Assembly (NCBI RefSeq): GCF_016785085.1
Contig: NZ_JAENHO010000006.1
Span: 496,001 to 560,000, forward strand
DNA from: Paractinoplanes lichenicola
Lineage (GTDB): Bacteria > Actinomycetota > Actinomycetes > Mycobacteriales > Micromonosporaceae
Direction: 5' to 3'
Length of the DNA: 64,000 bases
The position numbers were made by a program, and so were the translations under genes. Shown here one piece after another: positions 8,596 through 17,637 of this stretch (the stretch's first letter is position 1; every line of letters begins with the position of its first letter). The notes beneath the pieces are model-generated. The model searched no databases, was not told where the DNA came from, and saw only the letters and a program-made list of their open reading frames with translations.

Positions 8596-11500
8596 CTCAC
8601 GGTGAGTTTGAGGGCCGAGGTGTAGCCGTACGCGTTGGTGCCGCCGCCGGTGGCCACGACGCGGAGGTTCCACGTGCCGCGGGCGAAGGCACGGGCGATC
8701 GAGTAGTTGCCGGCGGCGGTGATCTGGGTGCTCTGGATCGTCACCCACGCGCCGTCGGTGTAGCGCTGCAGGCTGGCCTGGACGCCGGCCGTGGCCGGGC
8801 GGACCGTGCCGGTGAACGTGACCGTCTTGTTGGCCGTCGTCGACAGGGTGCTCGGGGTGACCGTGACCGCGTAGCGCACCGTGATCGTCGACGTGGGTGA
8901 CGTCGCGGTCCACAGGCCGCTGCGGGCCGGCACGTACGACGCCCGGTAGGCCGTGGTCACGGTCGGGTTCACCGTGCGGCTCCACGCCCCCGTCGCGCCC
9001 GCCGTGACCGTGCCCACCTGCGTCCACGTGGTCGCCGTGGCCGGCTTCTGCTCCACGACGACCTTGGCGTTGGCCGGCGCCGGGGTGACCGTGCCGCTCA
9101 GCGTGACGGCGCTGCCGTGAGCGACGATCAGCGACGGCGGCGACAGCGTCACGGTGGCCCCGGAGGGCTCGAGCTTCAGGACCTTCTCGGCGCTGTCGAC
9201 CGCGGTGCCGCGCGCCCGGATGCTGATCTCATACGTCTGCTTGGTGTCGAGCCCGGGCAGGGTGAGCGTGCGGGTCGTGGCCGGCAGCACCCGCTCCGAG
9301 CCGGGCGTGACCCGCACGACGTAGCCGGTCACAGGCGGGCCGCCGGGGGGCGAGTCCCAGGCGACGACGGCGGTGCCGTTGGTGTCGCTGGGCAGCACGT
9401 AGCCCGTCGGCGTCAGCGGCGGCAGCGCCGACGAGACCGTGTACGGCTGGGTGAAGACCGCCGTCTCGCCGTCGTCGTCGGTCACGGTGTACCGGATCGT
9501 GCCGGTGCCCTCCTTGGTCGGCGTGCCCGTCACGGTCACCTTGGTCATGAAGGTCAGGTCGGGGTCGGGCGCGGCGGTGGCAGTCAGCCCGTCGGGCAGC
9601 CCACTCGTCTCGACGGTGACCGGCTTATCGTCGTTCAAGTAGTAGTCGGGGTAGTCGTCGAAGCGGGAGAAGAACGAGACCTCGGTGCCGACGTTGAAGG
9701 CGCGCGAGGCGGGCAGCGGCGACACCGGCGCCGGCGGCCCCTTGATGTGCCAGGGCGGCGCGGTGAGGCCGGTCCGGTTGCCGTCCGGGTCGGTGGCCTC
9801 GATCCGCACGACCGACCGGATCTTCTCCGTCGGCACACCGCTGATCAGGCCCTCCGGAGTGATCGTGAGGCCGGGCGGCAGGTCCGTCGCCGACCAGACG
9901 ATGGATTGCCCCTGCGGGTCGCGCCCGGTCAGCTGATGCTGCACCGCCGTGCCGATGTGGCCCAGCGGGAACTCGACCGGGTCGATCACGGGGGCGGTCG
10001 TCGACGGCGGCACCGTGCCCGAGCCGTCCACCCCGACCGCCAGCCACGCGGCCTGCACACTGGACAGTTCGGCACTGTCCGCGCCGTACAGGTCGGTGGC
10101 CGCCTGCAGCGTGGCCGTGCGCGCACCGGCGAAGTCGGTGCTGGAGACCATGTAGGTGGTCAGCGCGCGATACCAGACGGCGCCGGCCGCGGCGTTGCCG
10201 ATGCCGGTGACGGGGGCCGCGCCGCCGCACGGGGTGCTGCTGCCCCACTGCGTCGTGCCGCTGCCCACGGCCAGGTTGTAGAAGAACTTGTTGGCGATGC
10301 CGGACGAGCGGTGCACGTCCAGGTCCTTGATCGTGGGGGTCCAGCACGAGACCGACCGGCCGACCCGGGTGGGCTCGTCCATCCGGCGCAGCGGCTCCGG
10401 GCCGGTCATCTCGGCGACCAGATAGTCGGGCTCGTCGGCCGGGTTGTCGGCGGCGAACTCGACCAGCGTGCCGAAGATGTCGCTGGTCGCCTCGTTCAGG
10501 CCGCCCGACTCGCCCGCGTAGACCAGGCCGGCGGTGCGGAAGGTGACCCCGTGCGCGAGCTCGTGGCCGACGATGTCGAGCGACGTGAACGGCTTGCGGC
10601 TGCCGTCGCCGTCCCCGAACATCACGCAGGCGCAGCGGTCGTTCCAGGACGCGTTCGCCTCGTTCACGTCGTGGTGCACGTACGCGGTGGTGCCCTTGCC
10701 GTCGCCGTTGACGCCCGCGCGGCCGAACGTGTCCGCGAAGTAGTCCCACGTGCGGGCCATGCCGTAGTGCACGTCGGCGCCCGCGGTGGCCCGGTCGGCC
10801 ATCGTCCCGTCGCCCCACACGTCGTCGGCGTCGGTGAACGCCCGCGAGTTGGCCTCGGTGGGAGGGTCGGTGCTGTTCAGCGCGTCCCGCGTCGAGCCGC
10901 CGCCCCGGTCCGGGTCGGTCAGGTCAAAAGCGCCTTCCCCCGTACGGGTGGTGGACAGCTTGACGTCGCCGTTGTGCATGCCGTGCCCGGTCGAGGTGTC
11001 GGCCGTGTGCACGAGGTCGTACGTGCGCCGGGTCTTGCCCGTGGTGGCGTCGACGATCACCACGCGCCGGTCCGCGACTGTCACTTCCCAGGCCAGCGCC
11101 GGCTTGCCCGCGTGGGCGTCGACCACGAGCCGCGCCTCGGCCGGCTGCTTCTTCGCCACCTTGACCGCGGTCGCCTTCGCCACCTTGGGCTTGCGGGAGA
11201 CGTCGATGGCCGCGTCCTGGGCCACGGTGGCGCCGGTGAGCTCGCCCGTGCCGCTGGTGTGCACGACGAAGTCGCCGCCGAGCACGTCGAGGCCGTGCCA
11301 GGTGCGGTCGAAGCGCACGTGCCGGTCGCCGTCCTGGTCGACCACGACGTCACGAGCCTGGTATTTCTCGCCCGCGACGGCCCGTACGGCCTTCTTGTTG
11401 TTGCGGACGACCTTGGCCGCGGCGTCGACCTGCGCGGGCTCGGCGGCCGGCGGCGTGGACCGCCCGGCCTCGACCGGTGCGCGTGACGGCGCAGGCGTCG

Positions 11501-11645
11501 CCCGACCGGCCGCGACCGTGTCCGGCGCCGGGGTCTGGCCGGACGGCGACGGCGACGACACCGCGGCATAGGTGCCCGCCCCGATCAGGGCCGCGGCAGT
11601 GACTGTGGCGACGATGATCCGGGCGTGGCTGCGCCTGACCGTCAT
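8592..11645 (-). CDS. Secreted M4-family (thermolysin-like) metalloprotease with C-terminal beta domains
   Basis: A 1017-residue exported protease. A signal peptide (MTVRRSHARIIVATVTAAAL) is followed by a Pro/Ala-rich linker and an FTP/PepSY-type propeptide (about 70-210). The M4 catalytic domain (about 230-545) has zinc motif HELAHG near residue 358 and NEATSD about 20 residues later. After it come two Ig-like/cadherin-like modules (about 550-730; PPGLTITPEGLISGVP), a fibronectin type III module (about 735-820) and two beta-sandwich repeats to the end. The ATG at 11645 is used because GGGGGA lies 7 nt upstream; the longer frame adds 27 residues before the signal peptide. The stop overlaps that of the Nudix pseudogene. 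The extra domains probably bind substrate or cell wall. Confidence 0.93.
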   Translation of the reverse strand: MTVRRSHARIIVATVTAAALIGAGTYAAVSSPSPSGQTPAPDTVAAGRATPAPSRAPVEAGRSTPPAAEPAQVDAAAKVVRNNKKAVRAVAGEKYQARDVVVDQDGDRHVRFDRTWHGLDVLGGDFVVHTSGTGELTGATVAQDAAIDVSRKPKVAKATAVKVAKKQPAEARLVVDAHAGKPALAWEVTVADRRVVIVDATTGKTRRTYDLVHTADTSTGHGMHNGDVKLSTTRTGEGAFDLTDPDRGGGSTRDALNSTDPPTEANSRAFTDADDVWGDGTMADRATAGADVHYGMARTWDYFADTFGRAGVNGDGKGTTAYVHHDVNEANASWNDRCACVMFGDGDGSRKPFTSLDIVGHELAHGVTFRTAGLVYAGESGGLNEATSDIFGTLVEFAADNPADEPDYLVAEMTGPEPLRRMDEPTRVGRSVSCWTPTIKDLDVHRSSGIANKFFYNLAVGSGTTQWGSSTPCGGAAPVTGIGNAAAGAVWYRALTTYMVSSTDFAGARTATLQAATDLYGADSAELSSVQAAWLAVGVDGSGTVPPSTTAPVIDPVEFPLGHIGTAVQHQLTGRDPQGQSIVWSATDLPPGLTITPEGLISGVPTEKIRSVVRIEATDPDGNRTGLTAPPWHIKGPPAPVSPLPASRAFNVGTEVSFFSRFDDYPDYYLNDDKPVTVETSGLPDGLTATAAPDPDLTFMTKVTVTGTPTKEGTGTIRYTVTDDDGETAVFTQPYTVSSALPPLTPTGYVLPSDTNGTAVVAWDSPPGGPPVTGYVVRVTPGSERVLPATTRTLTLPGLDTKQTYEISIRARGTAVDSAEKVLKLEPSGATVTLSPPSLIVAHGSAVTLSGTVTPAPANAKVVVEQKPATATTWTQVGTVTAGATGAWSRTVNPTVTTAYRASYVPARSGLWTATSPTSTITVRYAVTVTPSTLSTTANKTVTFTGTVRPATAGVQASLQRYTDGAWVTIQSTQITAAGNYSIARAFARGTWNLRVVATGGGTNAYGYTSALKLTVS

Positions 11646-11691
11646 TAATTTGTCCCCCGTCAATATTGATGACGGCAAAGACGATAGACGA

Positions 11692-12570
11692 TCAGACGCG
11701 GCCCATGGTGCCCGAGGCGATCGCACCGTTGCCGATGCCCCAGCGCTGCAGCAGCTCGGTGTAGACGCCGGTGCGGACCAGCTCGTCGAAGGCGGCCTGG
11801 ACGGCGTCCCGCAGCTCCGGGGCGTCCTTGGCGAACGCGATGCCGAACAGCCCCGGCTCGTACTGGGTGGTCGACGCGAGCTGGTAGAACGCCTTGGTGC
11901 GGGGGTCCGAGGCCAGGTAGGCGGCGGGCGGGAAGTCGTTGAGGACGGCGGCGGCGCGGCCGGTGCGCAGCTCGACCAGGGCGTCCGCGTTCGTCTTGTA
12001 GAGCTTGATCGTCATCGGGTTGCCCTCGCAGGCCCGCTGGGACCGTTGGAGCAGGTCGGCCTGCACGGTGCCGCGCTCGGTCGACACCACCAGGCCGCAC
12101 AGCGAGCGGAAGCCGGTGACGCCCTTGGGGTTGCCCCGCTGCACGATGATCGCGGTGCCGGCCGCGAAGTAGTCGACGAAGTCGGCCTTCTTGCGGCGCT
12201 CGGCGGTGTTGTTCATCGAGGACAGCACGCCGTCGTACTGGCCGGCGGCCAGGTCGTCGAGCGCGGTGTGGAAGTCGCCCTGCACCATCTCGGCGTCGAC
12301 GCCCAGCACCGAGCCGAGCGCGCTGGCCAGGTCGGGCGAGAAGCCGATGATCGTCCGGCCGTCGGCCGCGAACTGCTCCATCGGCGCGTAGCTGGCGTCG
12401 GTCATGAAGCGGATCGTCCCGCGGGCCCGGATGCTCTCCGGCAGGCTCTCGTGCAGCCCCTGGTTGACGGCGATGCCCGCGTCGCCGGACGGCGCGGGCT
12501 CCGACCGGGCCGGCGCGGCGCACCCGGTCAGGGCGGCGAGCAGGACGGCGGCGAGCAGGGCACGCTTCAC
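11692..12570 (-). CDS. Amino-acid-type solute-binding lipoprotein without a transporter
   Basis: A 292-residue lipoprotein: signal peptide MKRALLAAVLLAALTGCA with lipobox LTGC. A periplasmic-binding-protein fold of family 3 follows (RGTIRFMTDASYAPMEQF, GFSPDLASALG, VQGDFHTALDDLAAGQYDGV, ADFVDYF). It should bind a small molecule, probably an amino acid, outside the membrane. No ABC permease or ATPase lies next to it. Its GTG start overlaps the stop of the GGDEF-EAL gene (GTGA), so the two are translationally coupled. That suggests it may serve as a ligand-binding partner for the membrane sensor of that protein rather than for import; this is inference. Confidence 0.88.
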   Translation of the reverse strand: MKRALLAAVLLAALTGCAAPARSEPAPSGDAGIAVNQGLHESLPESIRARGTIRFMTDASYAPMEQFAADGRTIIGFSPDLASALGSVLGVDAEMVQGDFHTALDDLAAGQYDGVLSSMNNTAERRKKADFVDYFAAGTAIIVQRGNPKGVTGFRSLCGLVVSTERGTVQADLLQRSQRACEGNPMTIKLYKTNADALVELRTGRAAAVLNDFPPAAYLASDPRTKAFYQLASTTQYEPGLFGIAFAKDAPELRDAVQAAFDELVRTGVYTELLQRWGIGNGAIASGTMGRV

Positions 12571-14519
12571 GATGCGGCTCCGGTGATCTCGTACGTTCCG
12601 ACCTCGGCCCAGGGAACCGGGCGCGAGTACAAATAGCCCTGGGCCTCGTCGCAGCCGGCCCGGCGGAGCCAGTCGGCCACCTCGGGCGACTCGATCCCCT
12701 CGGCGGTGACGCGGCTGCCCAGGCCGTGGGCGAGGGCGATGATCGCGCGGACGATGGCCTGGCTGGGCGGCGCCTCGAGCACGTCCCGGACGAACGTACG
12801 GTCGATCTTGATCTCGGCGATGGGCAGGCCGCGCAGCTGCGACATGCTGGTGTAGCCGGTGCCGAAGTCGTCGACCGAGATGCCGATGCCGCGGGTGGTC
12901 AGGTCGAGCACGGCCTGCTCGGCGCGGCGGGTGTCGGCGGCCAGCGCGGTCTCGGTGATCTCGAGCAGCAGCCGGTGCGCCGGGGTGCCGTGCTCGGCCA
13001 GCAGGCCCGAGACGAAGTCGGCGAACCCGGGCTTCTCCAGGTTGCGGGCCGAGACGTTGACCGACACGCCCCACGAGCGGCCGGTGGCCGTCCAGGCGGC
13101 CTGGTCGGCCAGCGCCCGCGCCAGCACCCAGGCGGTCAGCGGCTCGATCAGCCCCGACTGCTCGGCGGCGGGCAGGAACTCCGACGGCGGGAGCAGGCCA
13201 CGCTGCGGGTGCTGCCAGCGCACCAGCGCCTCGACCCCGACCACTTCGCCCGTACGCAGGTCGACCTTGGGCTGGTAGTGCAGGACGAGCTCGTCGCGGG
13301 CCAGCGCGTGCCGCAGCTCGGCCTGCACGACCAGCCACTGGGTGGGGTGCGACATGTCCTCGCCGGCGTAGACGACGATGTCGGCCGACCCGCGCTTGCC
13401 GTGATACATCGCGGCGTCGGCCCGGCGCAGCAGCTCGTCGACCGCGCGGCCGTGCTCGGGGTAGTGCGCGACGCCGAAGCTGGCCTCGATGCTCAGCGGC
13501 ACCCCGTCCAGCACGACCTCGGTGGCGAGCGCGGCGCTGAGCCCGTCGAGCAGCCGGCGGACGGTCGCGGCGTCGCTGCGCGGCAGGATCAGCGCGAACT
13601 CGTCGCCGCCGAGCCGGGCCAGGGTGTCGGCCGGCCGCAGCCCGGCCCGCAGCCGGTCGGCCACGACCGCGAGCAGCTCGTCGCCGGCGTGGTGGCCCAG
13701 GGTGTCGTTGACCTCCTTGAACCGGTCGAGGTCGACGAGCACGATCGCGCCCGGCTCGCCGTCCTGGGCCAGGGCCGCGCGGGCCCGCTCGTGGAACGCG
13801 GCCCGGTTGGGCAGCCCGGTCAGGGCGTCATGCAGCGCCTCGTGCGCCTGCCGCTGGGCGTAGCGCCGCAGCGAGCGGGTGGTCGACCACGAGATCAGGC
13901 CGAGCACCAGATAGAGCAGGCCCAGGCCGGCGCCGAGACGCCAGTACGTGACGGCGGTCTGCTCGCGCAGGCGGGCCGCGATGTGCTCGTACGGCAGATA
14001 GAGCTCGAGCACGCCCACCGACTGCCCGGAGGCGCTGGCCACGATCGGCTGCAGCACCCGGATGACCTGCCCGCCGGGCGCCTCGGGCACGCTCAGCAGG
14101 CCGACCTCGGTGTGCCCGGCGGCGGCGGACCGGAACGCCGGATCGTTGATCGAGATCCCGCCCGCGGTCGTGCCGTCGTCCGAGAAGACCACCTGGCCGT
14201 TGAAACCGCGGACCCGCAGCCGCAGCACCGAGTCGTTGTAGATGGCCAGGTCGGTGGCGCGCTGCAGCCGGTCCCGCTGCCCCGTGGTGAGGCCGTCGGC
14301 CAGGTCGGCCTCGGCCAGCGCGGGCGCGACGGCCATCTCGGCGATCACGGCGGCCTGGGCCCGGCCCTGGTCCTGGCCCCAGCGGCGGGCGTCCACGGCC
14401 GTGCCGTGCAGCATCACCGCGCCCAGCGCCCCGATCGGGACGAGGCTGGCCACGGCGTACGCGGCGAACAGGCGCGCGCTCGTCCGCACACCCGCCCTGG
14501 TTGTTCCGCGTCGCCACAC
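12567..14519 (-). CDS. Membrane GGDEF-EAL protein (c-di-GMP synthesis and breakdown)
   Basis: A 650-residue membrane protein with a membrane segment near 15-40, an extracytoplasmic sensor region (about 45-195), and a second segment (about 200-222). The GGDEF domain (about 232-390) has intact RLGGDEF near 304. The EAL domain (about 400-645) shows the residues needed for catalysis: EALVRW near 430, NVSARN, EITETAL, DDFGTGY, KIDR and TAEGIE. Both activities therefore look possible, and the sensor presumably decides between them. The GTG start lies 6 nt after the nhaA stop and the 3' end overlaps the binding-lipoprotein gene. Products act on cyclic di-GMP, which in actinomycetes controls development. 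Confidence 0.95.
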   Translation of the reverse strand: MWRRGTTRAGVRTSARLFAAYAVASLVPIGALGAVMLHGTAVDARRWGQDQGRAQAAVIAEMAVAPALAEADLADGLTTGQRDRLQRATDLAIYNDSVLRLRVRGFNGQVVFSDDGTTAGGISINDPAFRSAAAGHTEVGLLSVPEAPGGQVIRVLQPIVASASGQSVGVLELYLPYEHIAARLREQTAVTYWRLGAGLGLLYLVLGLISWSTTRSLRRYAQRQAHEALHDALTGLPNRAAFHERARAALAQDGEPGAIVLVDLDRFKEVNDTLGHHAGDELLAVVADRLRAGLRPADTLARLGGDEFALILPRSDAATVRRLLDGLSAALATEVVLDGVPLSIEASFGVAHYPEHGRAVDELLRRADAAMYHGKRGSADIVVYAGEDMSHPTQWLVVQAELRHALARDELVLHYQPKVDLRTGEVVGVEALVRWQHPQRGLLPPSEFLPAAEQSGLIEPLTAWVLARALADQAAWTATGRSWGVSVNVSARNLEKPGFADFVSGLLAEHGTPAHRLLLEITETALAADTRRAEQAVLDLTTRGIGISVDDFGTGYTSMSQLRGLPIAEIKIDRTFVRDVLEAPPSQAIVRAIIALAHGLGSRVTAEGIESPEVADWLRRAGCDEAQGYLYSRPVPWAEVGTYEITGAAS

Positions 14520-14525
14520 GGCGAG

Positions 14526-15674
14526 CTAATCGACGATGCCCCGGGCGTCTTGAGATTTCCGGTAGTGCCGGTCGCGGGAGCGGAGCAGTGCGGTTGCGCC
14601 GACGGCCGCGATCAGCGAGCCGAGCAGCACGCCGACCTTCGGTTCGGGGGCCGCGCCGAAGGCGAGCTCGCCGATCAGCAGCGACACCGTGAACCCGATC
14701 CCGCCCAGCATGGCCAGGCCCAGCAGGTCGAGCCAGGAGACCCCGCGCGGCAGCTCGGCCCCGGTGAAACGCTGCACCAGCCAGGTCGCGCCGGTGATGC
14801 CGATCGTCTTGCCGAGCACCAGCCCGGCCACGATGCCGATCGTGACCGGGTCGAGCAGCGCGGCCCCGAAGTCGCCGCCGACCGTGACGCCGGCCGCGAA
14901 GAACGCGAAGACCGGCACCGCGACGCCCGAGGAGAGCGGCCGCCACCAGTGCTCGAACGGCTCGGCCAGGGCGGCCCCGCGCACCGGCACGGTGAAGGCG
15001 AGCAACACCCCGGCCACCGTGGCATGCACGCCCGACTCGTGCATCAGCGCCCACGCGGCGATCGCCAGGGGCAGCAGGGCCCACCACGCCCGTACGCCGC
15101 GCTGGGTCAGCAAGCCGAACGCGGCGATCGGCAGCACGGCGAGCAGCAGCGCGACCAGGTGCAGGGTCGACGTGTAGAAGACCGCGATCACGGCGATCGC
15201 CAGCAGGTCGTCGACCACGGCCAGCGTCAGCAGGAAGAGCCGCAGCCCCGGTGGCAGGCTGCGGCCGACCACGGCCAGCACGGCCAGGGCGAAGGCGATG
15301 TCGGTGGCGGTCGGGATCGCCCAGCCGCGCACGCCGTCGCCCCCGGCCGCCAGATTGATCACCGTGTAGAGCAGGGCCGGCACGATCATGCCGCCGACCG
15401 CCGCCGCCACCGGCAGCGTGGCCCGCCGCGGGTCGCGCAGGTCGCCGACGACCAGTTCGCGCTTGAGCTCGAGCCCGGCCACGAAGAAGAAGATCGCCAG
15501 CAGCCCGTCGGAGGCCCACTTGGCGACGGTCAGCCCCAGCTCCGCGTTCGCCAGCGCGTGATAACCGCCCGACCAGGGCGAATTCGCCCAGACCAGGGCG
15601 GTGAAGGCGGCCCCCAGCAGCAGGAAGCCGGCGGTGGTGTCGCTGCGCAGGGCAGCGGCGATGCGGGTGATCAC
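14526..15674 (-). CDS. nhaA: Na+/H+ antiporter NhaA
   Basis: A 382-residue inner-membrane antiporter with about 12 spans. It has the NhaA hallmarks FFFVAGLELKREL (about 60-72), AIPTATDIAFALAVLA (about 117-132, before the ion-binding aspartates) and LAVVDDLLAIAVIA (about 150-163, with the DD ion-binding pair). It exports Na+ in exchange for protons and helps pH homeostasis. The GTG at 15674 has GGAG at about 7 nt. It heads a three-gene minus-strand unit with the GGDEF-EAL and binding-lipoprotein genes, with only 6 nt to the next start. A perfect 8-bp hairpin lies in its leader. Confidence 0.95.
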   Translation of the reverse strand: MITRIAAALRSDTTAGFLLLGAAFTALVWANSPWSGGYHALANAELGLTVAKWASDGLLAIFFFVAGLELKRELVVGDLRDPRRATLPVAAAVGGMIVPALLYTVINLAAGGDGVRGWAIPTATDIAFALAVLAVVGRSLPPGLRLFLLTLAVVDDLLAIAVIAVFYTSTLHLVALLLAVLPIAAFGLLTQRGVRAWWALLPLAIAAWALMHESGVHATVAGVLLAFTVPVRGAALAEPFEHWWRPLSSGVAVPVFAFFAAGVTVGGDFGAALLDPVTIGIVAGLVLGKTIGITGATWLVQRFTGAELPRGVSWLDLLGLAMLGGIGFTVSLLIGELAFGAAPEPKVGVLLGSLIAAVGATALLRSRDRHYRKSQDARGIVD

Positions 15675-15688
15675 GGGCGTCTCCAGGG

Positions 15689-15709
15689 GTCGGCGAAGCG
15701 ATCGCCGAC
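15689..15709 (-). repeat. Perfect inverted repeat in the nhaA leader
   Basis: GTCGGCGA (15689-15696) and TCGCCGAC (15702-15709) form a perfect 8-bp stem with a 5-nt loop, immediately upstream of the nhaA Shine-Dalgarno sequence. It could be an operator or an mRNA hairpin that affects translation. It does not match a riboswitch class that I recognise. Confidence 0.5.
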
Positions 15710-15785
15710 CAGACTTCCCGGCACACCGTCACCCACCCTACCGATAAATCGCGTTGCCCTTCGGCGCGAGGCGCGTTGACACGGC

Positions 15786-16931
15786 GTGCGTATCTCAGAG
15801 CATGTACGCCGCGCCCTCGCGGCCGGTGTCGCGATCCTCGCCGTGTGCGCCACCGCCCAGCCCGCCCGGGCGGTTGTCGGCACGAGCGCGGCCCGGACGG
15901 CGCCCTCGTTCAACGGGTCGGTCTACGCGATCGCATACCGCGGCGACACCGTTTACGTCGGCGGCTCCTTCACCCGCATGACGATCGAGGGGCGCACGGT
16001 CACCCGCAACCGGCTGGCCGCCTTCTCGGGACGCACCGGCAAGCTGCTCGACTGGGCCCCGTCGGCCGACGACACCGTACGGGCCATCGCGGTCGTCCCC
16101 GGCCACGTCTACGTGGGCGGCGACTTCGACGAGGTCAACGGCGAGGAGCGCGAATCGATCGCCCGGATCGACGGGGGCACCGGCGCCACCGGCTCGTTCG
16201 AGCACAGCATCTCCGGCGGTGTGCGGGCGCTCGCGGTCGGTCACGGGCGGCTGTACGCGGCCGGGACGATCAGCGCGGTCGACGGCGACGACCGGGGCCA
16301 CGTGGCCGCGTTCTCGCTGGCCGACGGCGAGGTCGACGACGACTGGACGCCGGCGACCGACGGGATGGTCAACGCCCTCGCCGTACGGGGAAACCGGGTT
16401 TATCTGGGTGGCAGTTTCCGGGAGATCGACGGCGTGACCACGGCCCGCCGGCTCGCCGCGGTGCGGGCCGGCAGCGGCGAGGTCGACCGGGCCTTCCGCG
16501 CGTCGGCCCCCGCGCTCGTGCACGCCCTGGCCGTCGACGACTCCGGGGTCTACGCGGCGATGGGCGGCGCGGGCGGGCGCGCGGCGGCCTACTCGACGAG
16601 CGGGCGGAACCGCTGGACGCGGGTCTTCGACGGCGACGCGCAGGCGATCGCGGTGCTCGGCGGAGTCGCCTACGTCGGCGGCCACTTCGACCGGGCCTGC
16701 GCCAACGGCGACGACGCGGACAACGGCGAATGCGACGCGGGCTCGGTGGCCCGGGTCAAGCTGGCCGCGGTCGAGCGCGACGGCTCGCTCAGCCGGTGGG
16801 CGCCGCAGGCCAACGGCGTGGTCGGCGTGCGCGCCCTGGCCGTGGACCCGAACCGGGGCACGGTGGCCGCGGGCGGCGACTTCACCACGATCGGCGGGCA
16901 GGCGCAGAGGCGCTACGCGTCGTTCGGGTGA
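15786..16931 (+). CDS. Exported beta-propeller-like protein (delta-60 / DUF5122 type repeats)
   Basis: A 381-residue exported protein: signal peptide (MRISEHVRRALAAGVAILAV, cleavage near ARA-VV). At least six repeats of about 50 residues follow, built around Y(V/I)GGxF and LAA(F/V)...G.....W.P (YVGGSFTRM, YVGGDFDEV, YLGGSFREI, YVGGHFDRA, AAGGDFTTI). This matches the delta-60 repeat proteins that form beta-propellers. No catalytic motif is seen. The GTG at 15786 follows TTGACA (15776-15781) closely, and no clear Shine-Dalgarno is present, so the exact start is uncertain. The next exported-protein gene starts 4 nt after the stop, so the two are surely cotranscribed. Confidence 0.85.
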   Translation: MRISEHVRRALAAGVAILAVCATAQPARAVVGTSAARTAPSFNGSVYAIAYRGDTVYVGGSFTRMTIEGRTVTRNRLAAFSGRTGKLLDWAPSADDTVRAIAVVPGHVYVGGDFDEVNGEERESIARIDGGTGATGSFEHSISGGVRALAVGHGRLYAAGTISAVDGDDRGHVAAFSLADGEVDDDWTPATDGMVNALAVRGNRVYLGGSFREIDGVTTARRLAAVRAGSGEVDRAFRASAPALVHALAVDDSGVYAAMGGAGGRAAAYSTSGRNRWTRVFDGDAQAIAVLGGVAYVGGHFDRACANGDDADNGECDAGSVARVKLAAVERDGSLSRWAPQANGVVGVRALAVDPNRGTVAAGGDFTTIGGQAQRRYASFG

Positions 16932-16935
16932 TCCG

Positions 16936-17637
16936 GTGTTCCGACGCGTCCTCCTCTGCGCCCTGTCGCTGGTCGTCGCGGGCACGGCGACCGCCGCCGC
17001 GGCCCGGCCCACCGGCACGGCCCGCTACGACTTCGACGGGCCGGCGCCGCTGGCCGACGTCACCGGGCACGGCCACGACCTGAGCCCCGTCAGCCGAAAC
17101 GGCGGCACCTTCCGCACGGTCCCCCACAACGGCGGGACGGCGCTGGCCTTCCCGCCGCCCTGTCAGAAGGAGCCCTGCCCGCGGATCGCCCTGCGCGCGC
17201 CGGCCACGTCGCAGCTCAACCCCGGGCGGCGGCCGATCCGGTTCGGCGCGGCGGTGCGGCTGGCCGCCGACCAGACCACCAAGGGCGAGAACGTGCTGCA
17301 GAAGGGCTACTCCATCCGGGGCAGCCAGTACAAACTGCAGATCGACGGGCTGGCCGGCCGGCCCAGCTGTGTGCTGGTCGACGATCGCCGGCCCGACATC
17401 CACGCGGCGATCAGCAGCGTGGGCGTGGCCGACGACAACTGGCACACGCTGGAGTGCCGGCGCCGCGGCCCGCGCCTGACGATCCTGGTCGACGACGTGC
17501 CGCGCGGCCGGGCCACCCTGCCCGCCGACCTGTCGGTGAGCAACCGCATCCCGTTCAGCCTCGGCGGCAAGGGCTCGTTCGCCGACAACGACCAATTCCA
17601 GGGGATGCTGGACGACGTCTGGGTGGAGATCAGCTAG
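16936..17637 (+). CDS. Exported LamG / concanavalin-A-like protein
   Basis: A 233-residue protein with a signal peptide (MFRRVLLCALSLVVAGTATA) and one LamG-like jelly-roll domain. The typical pattern is present: DFDGPAPLADVTGHGHDL at the start, IRFGAAVRLA, then DDNWHTLECRRRG...LTILVDD, and DDVWVEIS at the end. Two cysteine pairs (Cys-X5-Cys near 76 and a pair near 149 and 176) suggest an oxidised extracellular domain. Such domains bind carbohydrate or protein. It starts 4 nt after the beta-propeller gene, so the two exported proteins probably act together, for example on the cell surface. The stop overlaps that of the convergent DUF1707 gene by 4 nt. Confidence 0.82.
   Translation: MFRRVLLCALSLVVAGTATAAAARPTGTARYDFDGPAPLADVTGHGHDLSPVSRNGGTFRTVPHNGGTALAFPPPCQKEPCPRIALRAPATSQLNPGRRPIRFGAAVRLAADQTTKGENVLQKGYSIRGSQYKLQIDGLAGRPSCVLVDDRRPDIHAAISSVGVADDNWHTLECRRRGPRLTILVDDVPRGRATLPADLSVSNRIPFSLGGKGSFADNDQFQGMLDDVWVEIS

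Noticed and set aside
11692..12570. An amino acid ABC importer with the binding lipoprotein
   Set aside because: No permease or ATPase of that type lies within the window around it, so import was not assigned.
12726..15779. A very long plus-strand open frame (over 1000 codons) opposite the GGDEF-EAL and nhaA genes
   Set aside because: It lies antisense to genes with clear motifs and codon bias. Very high GC keeps antisense frames free of stops. The same applies to 9117-11486, 17677-20682, 44780-47476 and 55920-58841.
15675..15785. A known nhaA-type riboswitch in the nhaA leader
   Set aside because: Only a simple 8-bp hairpin is visible and no conserved aptamer core is recognised.
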